In this document: piece by piece, positions 17,002-25,777 of the stretch | How the letters are laid out: each line of letters begins with the position of its first letter | Position numbering within the stretch: position 1 is the first letter of the stretch | Assembly (NCBI GenBank): GCA_017540825.1 | Contig: JAFYAH010000049.1 | Span: 62,001 to 126,000, forward strand | DNA: 64,000 nucleotides | From: Candidatus Methanomethylophilaceae archaeon | Lineage (GTDB): Archaea; Thermoplasmatota; Thermoplasmata; Methanomassiliicoccales; Methanomethylophilaceae | Reading direction: 5' to 3' | The notes under the pieces: model-generated | Seen by the model: the letters and a program-made list of their open reading frames with translations, nothing else | Database searches by the model: none | What the model was told of the DNA's origin: nothing | Translations under genes and position numbers: made by a program

Positions 17002-17118
17002 AGAACATCTGCTCCTATGAACCGGGACTCAGCGCCCGGAGGCTCCGACGCGCCGATTGGCGCACCGGACGGTTGGTTCGGGTCTAGCGCCCCGACTAGG
17101 GCATCCCAACCCGAGCGA
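17002..17118 (-). promoter_or_regulatory. Long structured 5' leader of the adhesin-like gene
   Basis: About 115 GC-rich bases lie between the predicted transcript start and the ATG. They hold three consecutive hairpins: CCGGG/CCCGG at 17022-17039, GCGCC-GATT-GGCGC at 17050-17063, and TCGGG/CCCGA at 17078-17095. The arm at 17078-17083 can instead pair with ACCCGA at 17109-17114, and GGTTGG at 17071-17076 with CCAACC at 17106-17111, so two mutually exclusive folds are possible. Regulation by this leader is inferred. Confidence 0.4.
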
Positions 17119-17142
17119 ACGATACTCTATGTCGCTCTTGAT

Positions 17143-17153
17143 ATTTATTAAAT
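17143..17153 (-). promoter_or_regulatory. TATA box of the adhesin-like gene
   Basis: The minus strand reads TTTAATAAATA here, overlapping the stop codon of the ABC-F gene. Initiation about 25 bases downstream predicts the leader described at 17002-17118. Confidence 0.5.
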
Positions 17154-18986
17154 TATAAGTTCCTTAGAAAGTCGGCGGGGCGCGTCCGGCTTGGGATCCT
17201 TCGCGACGTCGACCTTCTTCCGCTGGCGGCCGCCGGTCTTCTTGAGCTTGCCCTGCCCCAGGGCCCATTCGAAGCTCTTCTGCTCGGCAGGGGTTATCAG
17301 GACGCGGTCCCCCTTGGCGTACTTCCTGCCGGTCACCCAGTTGGTGAACGGGGAGAGGACCTTGTACTCGTCCGCGTCCATCACGATCTCCTTCACGTTG
17401 GGCCTCCCTTTCATCTCGGAGTAGGTCCCGGCGAACGTCCTGACGCGGCCGTCGGCGACCTCTATCATGCTGGTGCAGACCGTGTCGAGGAAGTACCTGT
17501 CGTGCGTGACGGCTATTATGGTGCCGTCGTACTCGTTGAGGGCCTCCTCCATGGCGTGCTTGGCGGGGATGTCGAGGTAGTTCGTGGGCTCGTCCAGCAC
17601 CAGGAGGTTCGTCTGGTCCAGGAGCAGGATGCACATCGCCACCCTCGCCCTCTGGCCGCCCGACAGCGTGGATATGGGGCGCTCCACGTCCTCCCCCTCG
17701 AGAAGGAACCTGGAGAGCATGCTGCGCGCGTCCCCCCTCCTCTCCTTGCCGATGATCTGGAGCAGCTGCTCCTCGGCGGTGAGCTTCATGTCGAGCCTCT
17801 CGTGATGCTGGGAGTAGTAGCCTATCTTGGCCCCGGGTGCCATCCAGAGCTCGCCTTTGGAGGGTATCTTCCCCAGGAGGGCCCTGACGAGGGTGGTCTT
17901 CCCCTCGCCGTTGGAGCCGAACACGCCGACCTTGTCGCCCTTCTGTATGTCCAGGTCCACCCCTTCCAGTATGGTCCTGCCTCCAAGCTCCACAGAGAGC
18001 CCCTTGGTGGTGAGCACGTTCTTGCCGGACTTGTGGGCGGCCTGTATCCTGACCGTTATCTCCCTGCTCTCCTCCGGCTTCTCCTTCTCCTCCATCCTGG
18101 AGATCATCTTCTCCCGGGTCTTGTGGGTCGTCATGTACCACTGGTCCCTGTGGAGCTCCTTCGCGATCTCCTCCTGCCTCCTCTTCTGGGAGGCGTACTT
18201 CCTGTACTCCTTCTCCATGCGGTCCAGGTCCAGCATCTTCTTCATGACGAAGTCCGAGTAGTTGCCCTTGTACTCCCTCGACTTCCCGTTGGATATCTCG
18301 AGCATCCTCGTCGCGATCTTGTCGAGGAAGTACCTGTCGTGGCTGATGACGAGGACGGCGCAATGGGTCTTCAGGAGGTAGTCCTCCAGCCACTCTACGG
18401 TGTTTATGTCCAGGTGCGAGGTGGGCTCGTCCATCACGAGGAGGTCGCAGTCGTCGGCCTGGACCACGATGCGCGACAGCATGACCTTGGTCCTCTCCCC
18501 TCCGGATAGGGAGTCCATGGTCCTGTCCATTATGTCTGGGGATAGCCCCACCTTCTCCAGAGCGGCCCTCTTGCCGCCCTCGTCCTCGACGTCCGACTTG
18601 GCCAGCTGGGCCTCCAGGTCCGCGCTCTCCTCCGCCAGCGCGTTCCAGTCTATGTCCCCGCCCTTGGCCATCTCCCCGTCTATCTCCGCCAGGCGGCGGC
18701 GGATCCTCTCTATGTGGCCGTAGGGCCTCCCGAGGACGTCCCTGACCGTGAACTCCGGCGACGACTCCGCGAACTGCTCCAGATAGCCTATCCTCTCGGT
18801 GTTGCGGGTCAGCTCCCCTGTGTCCGGCTTCATCTCCCCCAGCAGTATCTTCAGAAAGGTGCTCTTCCCGGCGCCGTTGACCCCTATCAGCCCTATGGCG
18901 TCGCCTTCGTTTATCTGGAGGCTGACGTCGGTCAGGACTTTGACGGGTCCGAATGCTTTAGCGATGGCCTGGGCTTTTAGGAGCAT
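17148..18986 (-). CDS. ABC-F family ATPase (duplicated ATP-binding cassette protein)
   Basis: The 612-residue protein has two ABC cassettes and no membrane segments, the ABC-F plan, so it probably acts on ribosomes or translation rather than transport. The first cassette has Walker A GVNGAGKST (about residue 35), signature LSGGERTKVMLSR and MDEPTSHLD. A charged linker rich in Lys/Glu/Arg follows. The second cassette has Walker A GSNGEGKTT, signature LSGGQRARVAM and LDEPTNYLD, then a basic C-terminal extension ending in KELII. ATG 18986 (MLLKAQAIAKAFGP) was chosen, but a Met six codons upstream is possible. The 17-base gap to the upstream YigZ-like gene suggests co-transcription. Subfamily (Uup, EttA, resistance) is not assigned. 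Confidence 0.9.
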   Translation of the reverse strand: MLLKAQAIAKAFGPVKVLTDVSLQINEGDAIGLIGVNGAGKSTFLKILLGEMKPDTGELTRNTERIGYLEQFAESSPEFTVRDVLGRPYGHIERIRRRLAEIDGEMAKGGDIDWNALAEESADLEAQLAKSDVEDEGGKRAALEKVGLSPDIMDRTMDSLSGGERTKVMLSRIVVQADDCDLLVMDEPTSHLDINTVEWLEDYLLKTHCAVLVISHDRYFLDKIATRMLEISNGKSREYKGNYSDFVMKKMLDLDRMEKEYRKYASQKRRQEEIAKELHRDQWYMTTHKTREKMISRMEEKEKPEESREITVRIQAAHKSGKNVLTTKGLSVELGGRTILEGVDLDIQKGDKVGVFGSNGEGKTTLVRALLGKIPSKGELWMAPGAKIGYYSQHHERLDMKLTAEEQLLQIIGKERRGDARSMLSRFLLEGEDVERPISTLSGGQRARVAMCILLLDQTNLLVLDEPTNYLDIPAKHAMEEALNEYDGTIIAVTHDRYFLDTVCTSMIEVADGRVRTFAGTYSEMKGRPNVKEIVMDADEYKVLSPFTNWVTGRKYAKGDRVLITPAEQKSFEWALGQGKLKKTGGRQRKKVDVAKDPKPDAPRRLSKELII

Positions 18987-19003
18987 GCAGGGGGTTACCA
19001 CCA

Positions 19004-19639
19004 TCAGATAGATGATTCTTCGGTCGGGACGTGCTCGTCGGGAAGCCTCGTCGGCGCCGTGCGCCCGCCGGTGAGCTCGTCCAGCCTCCGGAGCAGCTCG
19101 TCCGCCCTGCCGGCCAGGACCCACGCCTTCACGTCCACCCTCTCGGAATAGGTGCACTCCGGGCGCCTGGCCATCAGGTCCCTGAACCTGCCCTCGAAAA
19201 CGCTGTACCTGTCGTAGGGGAGCGAGAACGAGAACACGGCGCATGAGCGCATGGTGGCGACCTTCGCGGCGGACAGCGCCTCCGAGGCTGTTCCGGAATA
19301 GGCGTGCACCAGGCCTCCGGTCCCCAGGAGCGTCCCTCCGAAGTAGCGCACCACCGCGACCATCGAGTCGGAGAGCCCGGCCCCCCTGAGGGAAGCCATC
19401 ATAGGCCTCCCGGCGGTCCCGGACGGCTCGCCGTCGTCGCTGAACCTCTCGTTCCCTCCGTAAGAGGCGGCGTAGCATACATGGGTGGCCTCGGGATGCC
19501 CGCTCCTGATCCTGGCGAGGTTCTCGGCCAGCTCCTTGCCGTCCCTGCACCCCATGGCCATCCCGATGAACCTGGACCCCTTTATGGTCGTCTCGGCCGC
19601 GCCCTCGCCGACGATCGCGCGATAGTCGCCGGAAGCCAT
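19004..19639 (-). CDS. YigZ/IMPACT family protein (UPF0029)
   Basis: The 211-residue protein carries the IMPACT/YigZ N-terminal domain: IKGSRFIGMAM, THVCYAASYGGNERFSDDGEPSGTAG (broken into its two halves THVCYA and DDGEPSGTAG in the family signature) and VVRYFGGTLLGTGGL. The C-terminal ferredoxin-like half (about residues 135-200) is also present. Eukaryotic IMPACT regulates the GCN2 translation-control pathway, and the prokaryotic function is not established. The start ATG 19639 lies immediately before the conserved domain. It is followed closely by the ABC-F gene, a ribosome-related context. Confidence 0.88.
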   Translation of the reverse strand: MASGDYRAIVGEGAAETTIKGSRFIGMAMGCRDGKELAENLARIRSGHPEATHVCYAASYGGNERFSDDGEPSGTAGRPMMASLRGAGLSDSMVAVVRYFGGTLLGTGGLVHAYSGTASEALSAAKVATMRSCAVFSFSLPYDRYSVFEGRFRDLMARRPECTYSERVDVKAWVLAGRADELLRRLDELTGGRTAPTRLPDEHVPTEESSI

Positions 19640-19690
19640 GGTCTCGCCTATAAAAAATAAAGGGGTTTGGCGGCCGGAGCCGCTTGAGGT

Positions 19691-21202
19691 TCAGGCGTCC
19701 TCCTTGACGCTGCTCTCGGCATATGCCTGGGCATCGTCGAACTCCTTCTGGATCTCGGCGGAAGGCTCGGGGGTCGCGAGCGACACGACGACACCGACCG
19801 CCAGGGCTATGATGAATCCGGGCAGGAGCTCGTATATGCCGGTGCTCGCCGTGAGGAAGGTGTTCCACAGGATGACCACCAGGAAACCGGCGATCACGGA
19901 AGCCAGAGCGCCGTAGAGGTTCATCCTCTTCCAGTACAGGGACAGGATCATCAGCGGGCCGAACGCCGCTCCGAACCCGGCCCACGCGTACGAGACCAGG
20001 CCCATGATGTTGCTGCCGCCGTACAGCGCGAGGATCAGAGCCAGCACGGCCACGGCGACGACCACCAGCCTGGCGATCCACATGAGCTTCGAGGGCTGGG
20101 ACTTGTACTTGTCGTACTTCCCGAGGATGTCGTTCGTTATGGACGAGGAGGCCACCAGGAGCTGCGAGTCGGCCGTCGACATGATGGCGGCCATGACCGC
20201 CGCGAACAGCAGCCCTGCGATGATGGGCGCGAACAGGTCCCCAGCCATCTCTATGAAGATGTGCTCGGCGTTGAAGCCCGGGGAATCCACCTCCGCCTCT
20301 CCGACGTACACCCTCCCGACCATGCCTATCAGGATGGCGGCGGACAGGGCGATGACGATCCATACGAGCGAGACCCTGCGTGAGACCTTGACCTCCTCGG
20401 GGTCCCTGATGGACATGTACCTGACGACTATGTGCGGCATGCCGAAGTAGCCGAACGCCCAGGCCAGCAGCGACAGGATCGCTATGAACCCCATCTGCGC
20501 CCCTCCGTCCCAGAACAGGTCGGTGAAATGGCTCACCCCCACGGACTCCCAGCCGGCCTCCAGGTTGCTCCAGCCCCCGAGGGAGCCGATCGCGGCCATG
20601 GGGACGACGAGGACCGCCACGAGCATCAGCAGGCCCTGGAAGAAGTCGGTCCAGCAGACGGCCTTGTACCCTCCCAGGAAGGTGTACACTATGATTATGA
20701 CCGCTCCGACCCCCATGGCCAGCTCGAACGATATCTCCGGGAATATCGTCTGGAGGGTGACCCCGCACCCCTTGAACCCGGAAGCGACGTAGATCACGAA
20801 GAAGAACAGGATGATGACCGCGGAGATGAACCTCAGGTATCCCTTCTCGTCCTTGTAGCGGTTGGAGAAGAACTCGGGCATGGTGAGCGAGTTACCCGCG
20901 ACGACCGAGTGCTTCCTGAGCCTCTTGGCGACGAAGAGCCAGGACAGGTAGGACCCCGCCGCGAGGCCGATGCCTATCCAAGCCTCTCCGAGCCCGAACA
21001 GGAGGACGGCCCCGGGCAGGCCCATCAGCAGCCAGCTGCTCATGTCCGACGCCTGTGCGGACAGAGCGGTGACGTACGGGTTCATCGAGCGCCCGCCGAG
21101 GATGTAGTCCGCCATGTTGGAGGACCTCTTGTAGAAGTAGAAACCCACTCCTATGACCAAGGCGAAGTAGACGATGAACGCTATCAGTACTTCGACATTC
21201 AT
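19691..21202 (-). CDS. putP: Sodium/solute symporter, PutP-like (SSS family)
   Basis: The 503-residue protein has about 13 membrane segments and SSS-family landmarks: DYILGGRSMNPYVTALSAQASDMSSWLL in the first loops (the substrate/Na site region), VYTFLGGYKAVCWTDFFQG, and IMSTADSQLLVASSS near the second Na site. These resemble Na+/proline symporters, though other amino acids or carboxylates are possible. ATG 21202 (MNVEVLIAFIVY) gives the usual short external N terminus, while the 19 upstream in-frame codons are not hydrophobic. The C terminus is acidic (EIQKEFDDAQAYAE). It stands alone, between the YigZ-like gene and the MMPL exporter. Confidence 0.9.
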   Translation of the reverse strand: MNVEVLIAFIVYFALVIGVGFYFYKRSSNMADYILGGRSMNPYVTALSAQASDMSSWLLMGLPGAVLLFGLGEAWIGIGLAAGSYLSWLFVAKRLRKHSVVAGNSLTMPEFFSNRYKDEKGYLRFISAVIILFFFVIYVASGFKGCGVTLQTIFPEISFELAMGVGAVIIIVYTFLGGYKAVCWTDFFQGLLMLVAVLVVPMAAIGSLGGWSNLEAGWESVGVSHFTDLFWDGGAQMGFIAILSLLAWAFGYFGMPHIVVRYMSIRDPEEVKVSRRVSLVWIVIALSAAILIGMVGRVYVGEAEVDSPGFNAEHIFIEMAGDLFAPIIAGLLFAAVMAAIMSTADSQLLVASSSITNDILGKYDKYKSQPSKLMWIARLVVVAVAVLALILALYGGSNIMGLVSYAWAGFGAAFGPLMILSLYWKRMNLYGALASVIAGFLVVILWNTFLTASTGIYELLPGFIIALAVGVVVSLATPEPSAEIQKEFDDAQAYAESSVKEDA

Positions 21203-21334
21203 TGATGCACCGGCCGTCGATTGGGCTTTATCACATAAATACGCATTGTTCGGCCGCATTTAAAGAGATACGAATATCGTAATGTTTTCTACGAGAAACA
21301 ACAATATTAAAGGGTTTGTAAATGGTTTTACGCC

Positions 21335-21346
21335 GTTGCCGGCAAC
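21335..21346. other. Perfect 12-base palindrome GTTGCCGGCAAC
   Basis: This sits 13 bases past the MMPL gene stop and about 130 bases upstream of the symporter start. It could be part of a terminator or a dimeric-regulator site. Nothing else in the sequence distinguishes these. Confidence 0.3.
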
Positions 21347-21358
21347 AGTTTCTGACGT

Positions 21359-23896
21359 TCAGGCGCCCTGCCTCTGCATGAACCTCGGGCCCTTCCAGTT
21401 GAGGTCGCCCAAGAGGTGCATGATGGCGGGGACGATGTACGTGCGCACGATCAGGGCGTCGCAGAGTATGGCGAAGCACAGCGCGAACCCGAACTGCTGA
21501 AGCATGACCATGGAGGAGAGCATGAGGGTGCCGAACGCCCCTCCCATGATGAGCCCGCATATCGTTATCACGGACCCCGTGTGCGTCACGGCGTGGTGTA
21601 TGGCGTCGTCGTTGGACATGCCTTTGATGACGTTCTCCTTGATGCGGGTGGTCAGGAGGATGTCGTAGTCCATGCCCAGACCGAGGCATATGACCAGCAG
21701 GATCAGCGGGATCAGCCAGGTGACGTCCACCCCCATGACGGTCGTGAACAGGAAGTGCGTCATCGCCAGCGTCCAGCATATGCTCATCAGTATGGTCAGG
21801 ACGGACCTGACGGGTATCAGATACGACCTCATGACCACGAACAGGAGGATCACTATGAGGACGACCACGAGGACCTCTATCATCGTGAACTCGCTGCTGA
21901 CGTCCTTGGATATATCGTACATGACGGCCGCGGAGCCCGTGACCCACTTGTTGACCAGAAGGGCGCTGCCGTGCTCCGAGTTGACGTCCTTCATGAAGGC
22001 GTCCACCTTCTCCGAGGCGGAGTCTATGGACTTCATGGACACCGGGGCCATGGCGGCCGCCTGGGTGGAGAACGTGACGGTGAAGAAGCTGGCCTCCCCG
22101 TCCCCGGTCTTGACGAAGTCTCCCCCCAGAGCTCTGCTGGATGTGTTGACGTAGTAGTCTATGGAGGGGCCTCCGATGAGGACGAGCGCCTCGTCGGACA
22201 TCCCGCTCTCGCGCATGGACGACACCGTCTGCATGACGTACAGCGCCTGGGTCTCCGGAAGGCTGGTCAGGACCGCGCCTATTATCTGCTCCCCGGTCGG
22301 GTCGGCGACGCCCTGGGACGCCAGATAGGCGATGGCGGCCTTGACGCTGTCGTCCCATACTAACGGCCCCGAGACCGAGGCCACGTTGGGGTCTTCCGCT
22401 ATCGACTCGCACAGGCCGCCTATGTCCAGACCTTTGAACGTGTCCGTCCACGTCAGGACCTTCGTCCCTGGAGACAGCGGGTTGTCGCTGACGACCGCGA
22501 GAGGCTCCGAGGACTGTATAGGTATGTAGTTAGGCATGAACATGCCCAGGTCGGCGTACTGGCCGATGAGGTCCATCCCCTCTCCCGACTCGCCTGTCTG
22601 CATGGAGCTGATCATGTCGTACGACGTCTCGGCGTTGAAGGCCACATACGCCGCAGGAACCGAGACCAGGACGGTGGCGACGACGATCGCCTTGGCGTGC
22701 TTGAGGGAGAACCTCGAGGACTTGTCGAAGTACCTCTCCCCGAGCCTGCCGAACCATCCGAACCATCCCTTGGTCGCCTTTCCGCCTTCCTCGAAGGACT
22801 TCATCGAGGTCGGCCAGAATATCTTGTCGCGAACCAGCTCCAGTATCGCGGGGATGAGGGTGAGCGCCGCCAGCAGAGCGACCAGGATCCCCAGGGCGAG
22901 ACAGAGCCCCATGGTGGAGACCATGCTTATGGAGCATATGGACATCACTCCGAACCCTATCATGACGGACGCGCCGGACGTCGCTATGGATTCCCCTGCC
23001 CATTTTATGGCGTCATGGAGGGCGCCGTCGTGGCCTAGCCCCGCGCGCAGCCCTTCCCTGTAGCGGGCTATGATGAAGATGCAGTAGTCGCACCCGGCGC
23101 CCATCATGGCGACCAGGAGCATCATCTCGGTTATGAAGAAGATGTTGAGCACCTGCCCTATCCCGAAGATCAGGGCCAGGACAACCACGAACGCCACGCC
23201 TATCGTCAAGGGCGGGGTACCGGAGGAGACGAACGACCTGAAGAACAGCCCTACGAGCACCAGTATCAGGAGCACCGTGAACGGGTCTATCCTTGAGATG
23301 TCCTCCAGCGCTCCGACCGAAAGATCGTTGGTGATGGCGGTGGTCCCGGTCAGATAGACCCTGACGTTCTCGAACGAGGATGCGCCGTCGCTCTTGATGT
23401 AATCCGCCTTCATGTCGGCTATGAAAGCCCTCAGGTTGCCTGTGTCGTCGATTATAGAGCCGTCATATCCCCCGTAGACGACGCCAGCAAGGATGATGCC
23501 CCCGCTGAGGCCCTCCTTGGTCTGCGCCCCCATGCTGACGAAAGGCTTTTCCAAAGAGAGCTTCGGATTGCCCTTGTCGTCGGTATAGAGACCGGCATGG
23601 TCGGAAAGATACGATATAAATCCTTGAGAAAGAATCGCCTCTTCTTTGGTGCTGTACTTCATCAGGATTATAGGCAACGACGAGGTGTCTATCCCGCTGC
23701 TGGAATAGTACTCGCTGATGATCTGGAGGCCTTTGACCGCCTCCGAATCCTCTCCTGCCATGTCGTTGACGTCATACTTCATGACTTCGCCGGACTTCAG
23801 AGCCAGCGGAGCCGAGACTATCAGAACGATGACCCATATAACGACGATAAGCTTAGCATGCTTGGTGATGCCATCTGCTAACTTATCGAATATCAT
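21359..23896 (-). CDS. MMPL/RND-type membrane exporter
   Basis: The 845-residue protein has the duplicated MMPL layout: one N-terminal membrane helix, a large external domain (about residues 35-200), five or six clustered helices, then the same again. Landmarks are MGAGCDYCIFIIARYREGLRAG in the first half and LGLGMDYDILLTTRI in the second, the paired membrane-embedded Asp-Tyr motifs used for proton coupling. The length and topology match the archaeal 'hydrophobe exporter' (HAE) family, which moves lipids or amphiphiles. The substrate is unknown. A TATA box within the tail of the upstream helicase gene suggests independent transcription. Confidence 0.9.
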   Translation of the reverse strand: MIFDKLADGITKHAKLIVVIWVIVLIVSAPLALKSGEVMKYDVNDMAGEDSEAVKGLQIISEYYSSSGIDTSSLPIILMKYSTKEEAILSQGFISYLSDHAGLYTDDKGNPKLSLEKPFVSMGAQTKEGLSGGIILAGVVYGGYDGSIIDDTGNLRAFIADMKADYIKSDGASSFENVRVYLTGTTAITNDLSVGALEDISRIDPFTVLLILVLVGLFFRSFVSSGTPPLTIGVAFVVVLALIFGIGQVLNIFFITEMMLLVAMMGAGCDYCIFIIARYREGLRAGLGHDGALHDAIKWAGESIATSGASVMIGFGVMSICSISMVSTMGLCLALGILVALLAALTLIPAILELVRDKIFWPTSMKSFEEGGKATKGWFGWFGRLGERYFDKSSRFSLKHAKAIVVATVLVSVPAAYVAFNAETSYDMISSMQTGESGEGMDLIGQYADLGMFMPNYIPIQSSEPLAVVSDNPLSPGTKVLTWTDTFKGLDIGGLCESIAEDPNVASVSGPLVWDDSVKAAIAYLASQGVADPTGEQIIGAVLTSLPETQALYVMQTVSSMRESGMSDEALVLIGGPSIDYYVNTSSRALGGDFVKTGDGEASFFTVTFSTQAAAMAPVSMKSIDSASEKVDAFMKDVNSEHGSALLVNKWVTGSAAVMYDISKDVSSEFTMIEVLVVVLIVILLFVVMRSYLIPVRSVLTILMSICWTLAMTHFLFTTVMGVDVTWLIPLILLVICLGLGMDYDILLTTRIKENVIKGMSNDDAIHHAVTHTGSVITICGLIMGGAFGTLMLSSMVMLQQFGFALCFAILCDALIVRTYIVPAIMHLLGDLNWKGPRFMQRQGA

Positions 23897-23913
23897 GCGG
23901 AGAGAAACCTTTG

Positions 23914-23926
23914 AAAAGTATATAAT
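23914..23926 (-). promoter_or_regulatory. TATA box of the MMPL exporter gene
   Basis: The minus strand reads ATTATATACTTTT, 18-30 bases before the ATG at 23896, so the transcript should be leaderless or nearly so. Confidence 0.55.
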
Positions 23927-23932
23927 TGATTC

Positions 23933-25453
23933 TTACAACAACGGTCGCCTTTTGACCTTCTGCTTGTACTTCACCTTTGCTGGAGCCGGGTACGCCCTCA
24001 CTTTCCTTTCGCGGAACGTGGTTCCGTTCAGAGCCCTGATGACGGACGAAGCCGCCGCCGAATCGATCTCTACGAACGTCGACACGTTTCCGATTCCGAT
24101 CCTGCCTATCTTGTCCTCTGTGACTCCTGACGTCTTCATGACGTACCCGACGATCTCGGTGCGAGAAACGCCAGCATCCTTGGGGATGTCCAGAGCTATT
24201 ATCGTCAGATCGGCATCGCGGGGGGCCCTGTGGCCTCCTTTCGTCGCATTTCTGGCGACAGCGTCGATGCGCCTGATTGCGGCCTTGGTCGATTCGTCAG
24301 CATGCATCGCTTTGAGTTCCGGGTTGGATATTTGAAGCTTGGATATTTGCTTCCTGTTGACGCGCTCGATCTTCTTGCCCATATACTCCTCGTACGAAGG
24401 GATCCTCCTGTCCTCGCGAGGAGTCACGAAGGTTATCGCAACACCTGTCCTTCCTGCCCTCCCGGCCCTTCCGATACGATGGGTGTAGGACTCAGGATCG
24501 ATGGGCGCATCGTAATTAACGACGCATTCGATGTTGTCGATGTCGAGCCCTCTTGCTGCAACATCTGTGGCGACAAGCATTTTCATTCTGTTGGCTTTGA
24601 ATCCGCGAATCGTCCGCTCCCTTCTATTCTGGGGCATGTCACCATGAATGGCTCCGATGCTGACGCCTTCCTTGCTCATGCCCTCGTACAAGTCGTCTAC
24701 CATCTTCTTGGTAGAACAGAACACGACCATCTTTGGATCGCCGTTCGCCATGATATCACGAAGGACGTCCATTTTAGCGTTCCTCTTCACCTCTATATAG
24801 TACTGCCTCACCAGCTCCGGAACCAAAGAATCGTGAGAAACAGAGACCTCGACCGGCTCCCTCATGGAACGCTCCGCAACAGAACGCACATCATCGGACA
24901 ACGTCGCTGAGAACATGAGGGTCTGCCTATGCTTAGAGACCATGGATATGATTTTGTCCATGTCTTCTATGAATCCCATGTCCAGCATCCTGTCCGCCTC
25001 GTCGAGCACAAGCTCTTTGACGGCGTCGAAACGAAGATACCCCTTTCCACAAAGATCTATTATCCTTCCCGGGGTCCCGACAACAACGTCGCATCCCGCT
25101 TTTAGCCCTTTCACCTGATCGGCATAAGGTGCGCCCCCGTATACAGTTACGACAGCGTGATGCGTATATTTCGTAAGGGCGCGTATTTCGTTAGACACCT
25201 GCTCTGCCAGCTCCCTTGTTGGGACGACTATCAGCGTAGTAGGCAGCTCCGACCCCGATTTGGTGCGTCCTATAGCTGTTATAGCATAGGCCCCTGTCTT
25301 TCCAGTCCCCGTCTGGGCCTGACCGAACATGTCCTTTCCGGACATTCCCACCGGAATCGACTGAAGCTGTATAGGTGTCGGCTCGCTCCATCCCATCTCT
25401 GCAATAGCCTTGCATAGCCTCTTGTTGATGCCTAATTCACTGAATAGCGACAT
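23933..25453 (-). CDS. DEAD-box ATP-dependent RNA helicase with DbpA-type RNA-binding domain
   Basis: The 506-residue protein unwinds structured RNA, probably in ribosome assembly or cold adaptation. The Q motif region (WSEPTPIQLQSIP) is followed by AQTGTGKTGAY, VPTRELAEQV, TPGRIID, DEADRMLD, FSATLS, ATDVAARGLD and HRIGRAGRAGRTG, so all helicase motifs are intact. Residues about 430-500 resemble the DbpA/CsdA RRM-like domain (DLTIIALDIPKDAGVSR, RKVRAYPAPAKV), ending in basic residues. The start ATG 25453 is preceded by GAGGT at a proper distance. The gene is less GC-rich than its neighbours. Exact subfamily (CsdA-like or DbpA-like) is uncertain. Confidence 0.93.
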   Translation of the reverse strand: MSLFSELGINKRLCKAIAEMGWSEPTPIQLQSIPVGMSGKDMFGQAQTGTGKTGAYAITAIGRTKSGSELPTTLIVVPTRELAEQVSNEIRALTKYTHHAVVTVYGGAPYADQVKGLKAGCDVVVGTPGRIIDLCGKGYLRFDAVKELVLDEADRMLDMGFIEDMDKIISMVSKHRQTLMFSATLSDDVRSVAERSMREPVEVSVSHDSLVPELVRQYYIEVKRNAKMDVLRDIMANGDPKMVVFCSTKKMVDDLYEGMSKEGVSIGAIHGDMPQNRRERTIRGFKANRMKMLVATDVAARGLDIDNIECVVNYDAPIDPESYTHRIGRAGRAGRTGVAITFVTPREDRRIPSYEEYMGKKIERVNRKQISKLQISNPELKAMHADESTKAAIRRIDAVARNATKGGHRAPRDADLTIIALDIPKDAGVSRTEIVGYVMKTSGVTEDKIGRIGIGNVSTFVEIDSAAASSVIRALNGTTFRERKVRAYPAPAKVKYKQKVKRRPLL

Positions 25454-25510
25454 TTGAACCTCTGGATACAGAAGGGGTTATCAGAATCCAAGCTGTGTGT
25501 ATAAACCACA

Positions 25511-25520
25511 ATATATAAAC
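25511..25520 (-). promoter_or_regulatory. TATA box of the DEAD-box helicase gene
   Basis: The minus strand reads GTTTATATAT about 58-67 bases before the ATG, giving a leader of about 30 bases that contains a GAGGT ribosome-binding site. Confidence 0.5.
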
Positions 25521-25568
25521 CTGCCTAGACGGACGAATACTGGCACCAAACAGGATCATTACAAAAAG

Positions 25569-25576
25569 TTTATATC
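25569..25576 (+). promoter_or_regulatory. TATA box of tRNA-Gly
   Basis: TTTATATC lies 31-38 bases before the mature tRNA 5' end, the normal archaeal spacing. Confidence 0.6.
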
Positions 25577-25606
25577 GAAAAACTAGAATGGGGTGGTAAC
25601 CATGTT

Positions 25607-25678
25607 GCGGCAGTGGTGTAGGGGTTAACACTTAACCTTGCCAAGGTTAGACCTCGGGTTCGATTCCCGGCTGCCGCA
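25607..25678 (+). tRNA. tRNA-Gly (anticodon GCC)
   Basis: A 72-base cloverleaf is readable by eye. The acceptor arms are GCGGCAG and CTGCCGC with discriminator A. The D-loop contains TGTAGGGGTTAACA. The anticodon stem TAACC/GGTTA encloses the loop TTGCCAA with anticodon GCC, and the T arm is CTCGGGTTCGATTCCCGG with the T-loop TTCGATT. CCA is not encoded in full (CC then T). It has its own TATA box, and a TnpB element begins just downstream on the other strand. Confidence 0.95.
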
Positions 25679-25727
25679 CCTTTGTTTATCTCATTATCGA
25701 TTTGGTTGCCATTCATCTGAAAAGGGT

Positions 25728-25753
25728 CTCCCGGGAACATTCGCCCCCGGGAG
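25728..25753 (-). mobile_element. Hairpin at the 3' end of the TnpB element (element end / guide-RNA scaffold candidate)
   Basis: A perfect eight-base stem CTCCCGGG/CCCGGGAG with a ten-base loop lies 25-50 bases past the tnpB stop, between it and tRNA-Gly. IS200/IS605-type elements end in such subterminal hairpins, and their reRNA (omega RNA) scaffold comes from this part of the element. The exact element boundary and guide cannot be set without comparing other copies. Confidence 0.45.
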
Positions 25754-25777
25754 CAGTGGTAGTAGGTTGTGCATGCG

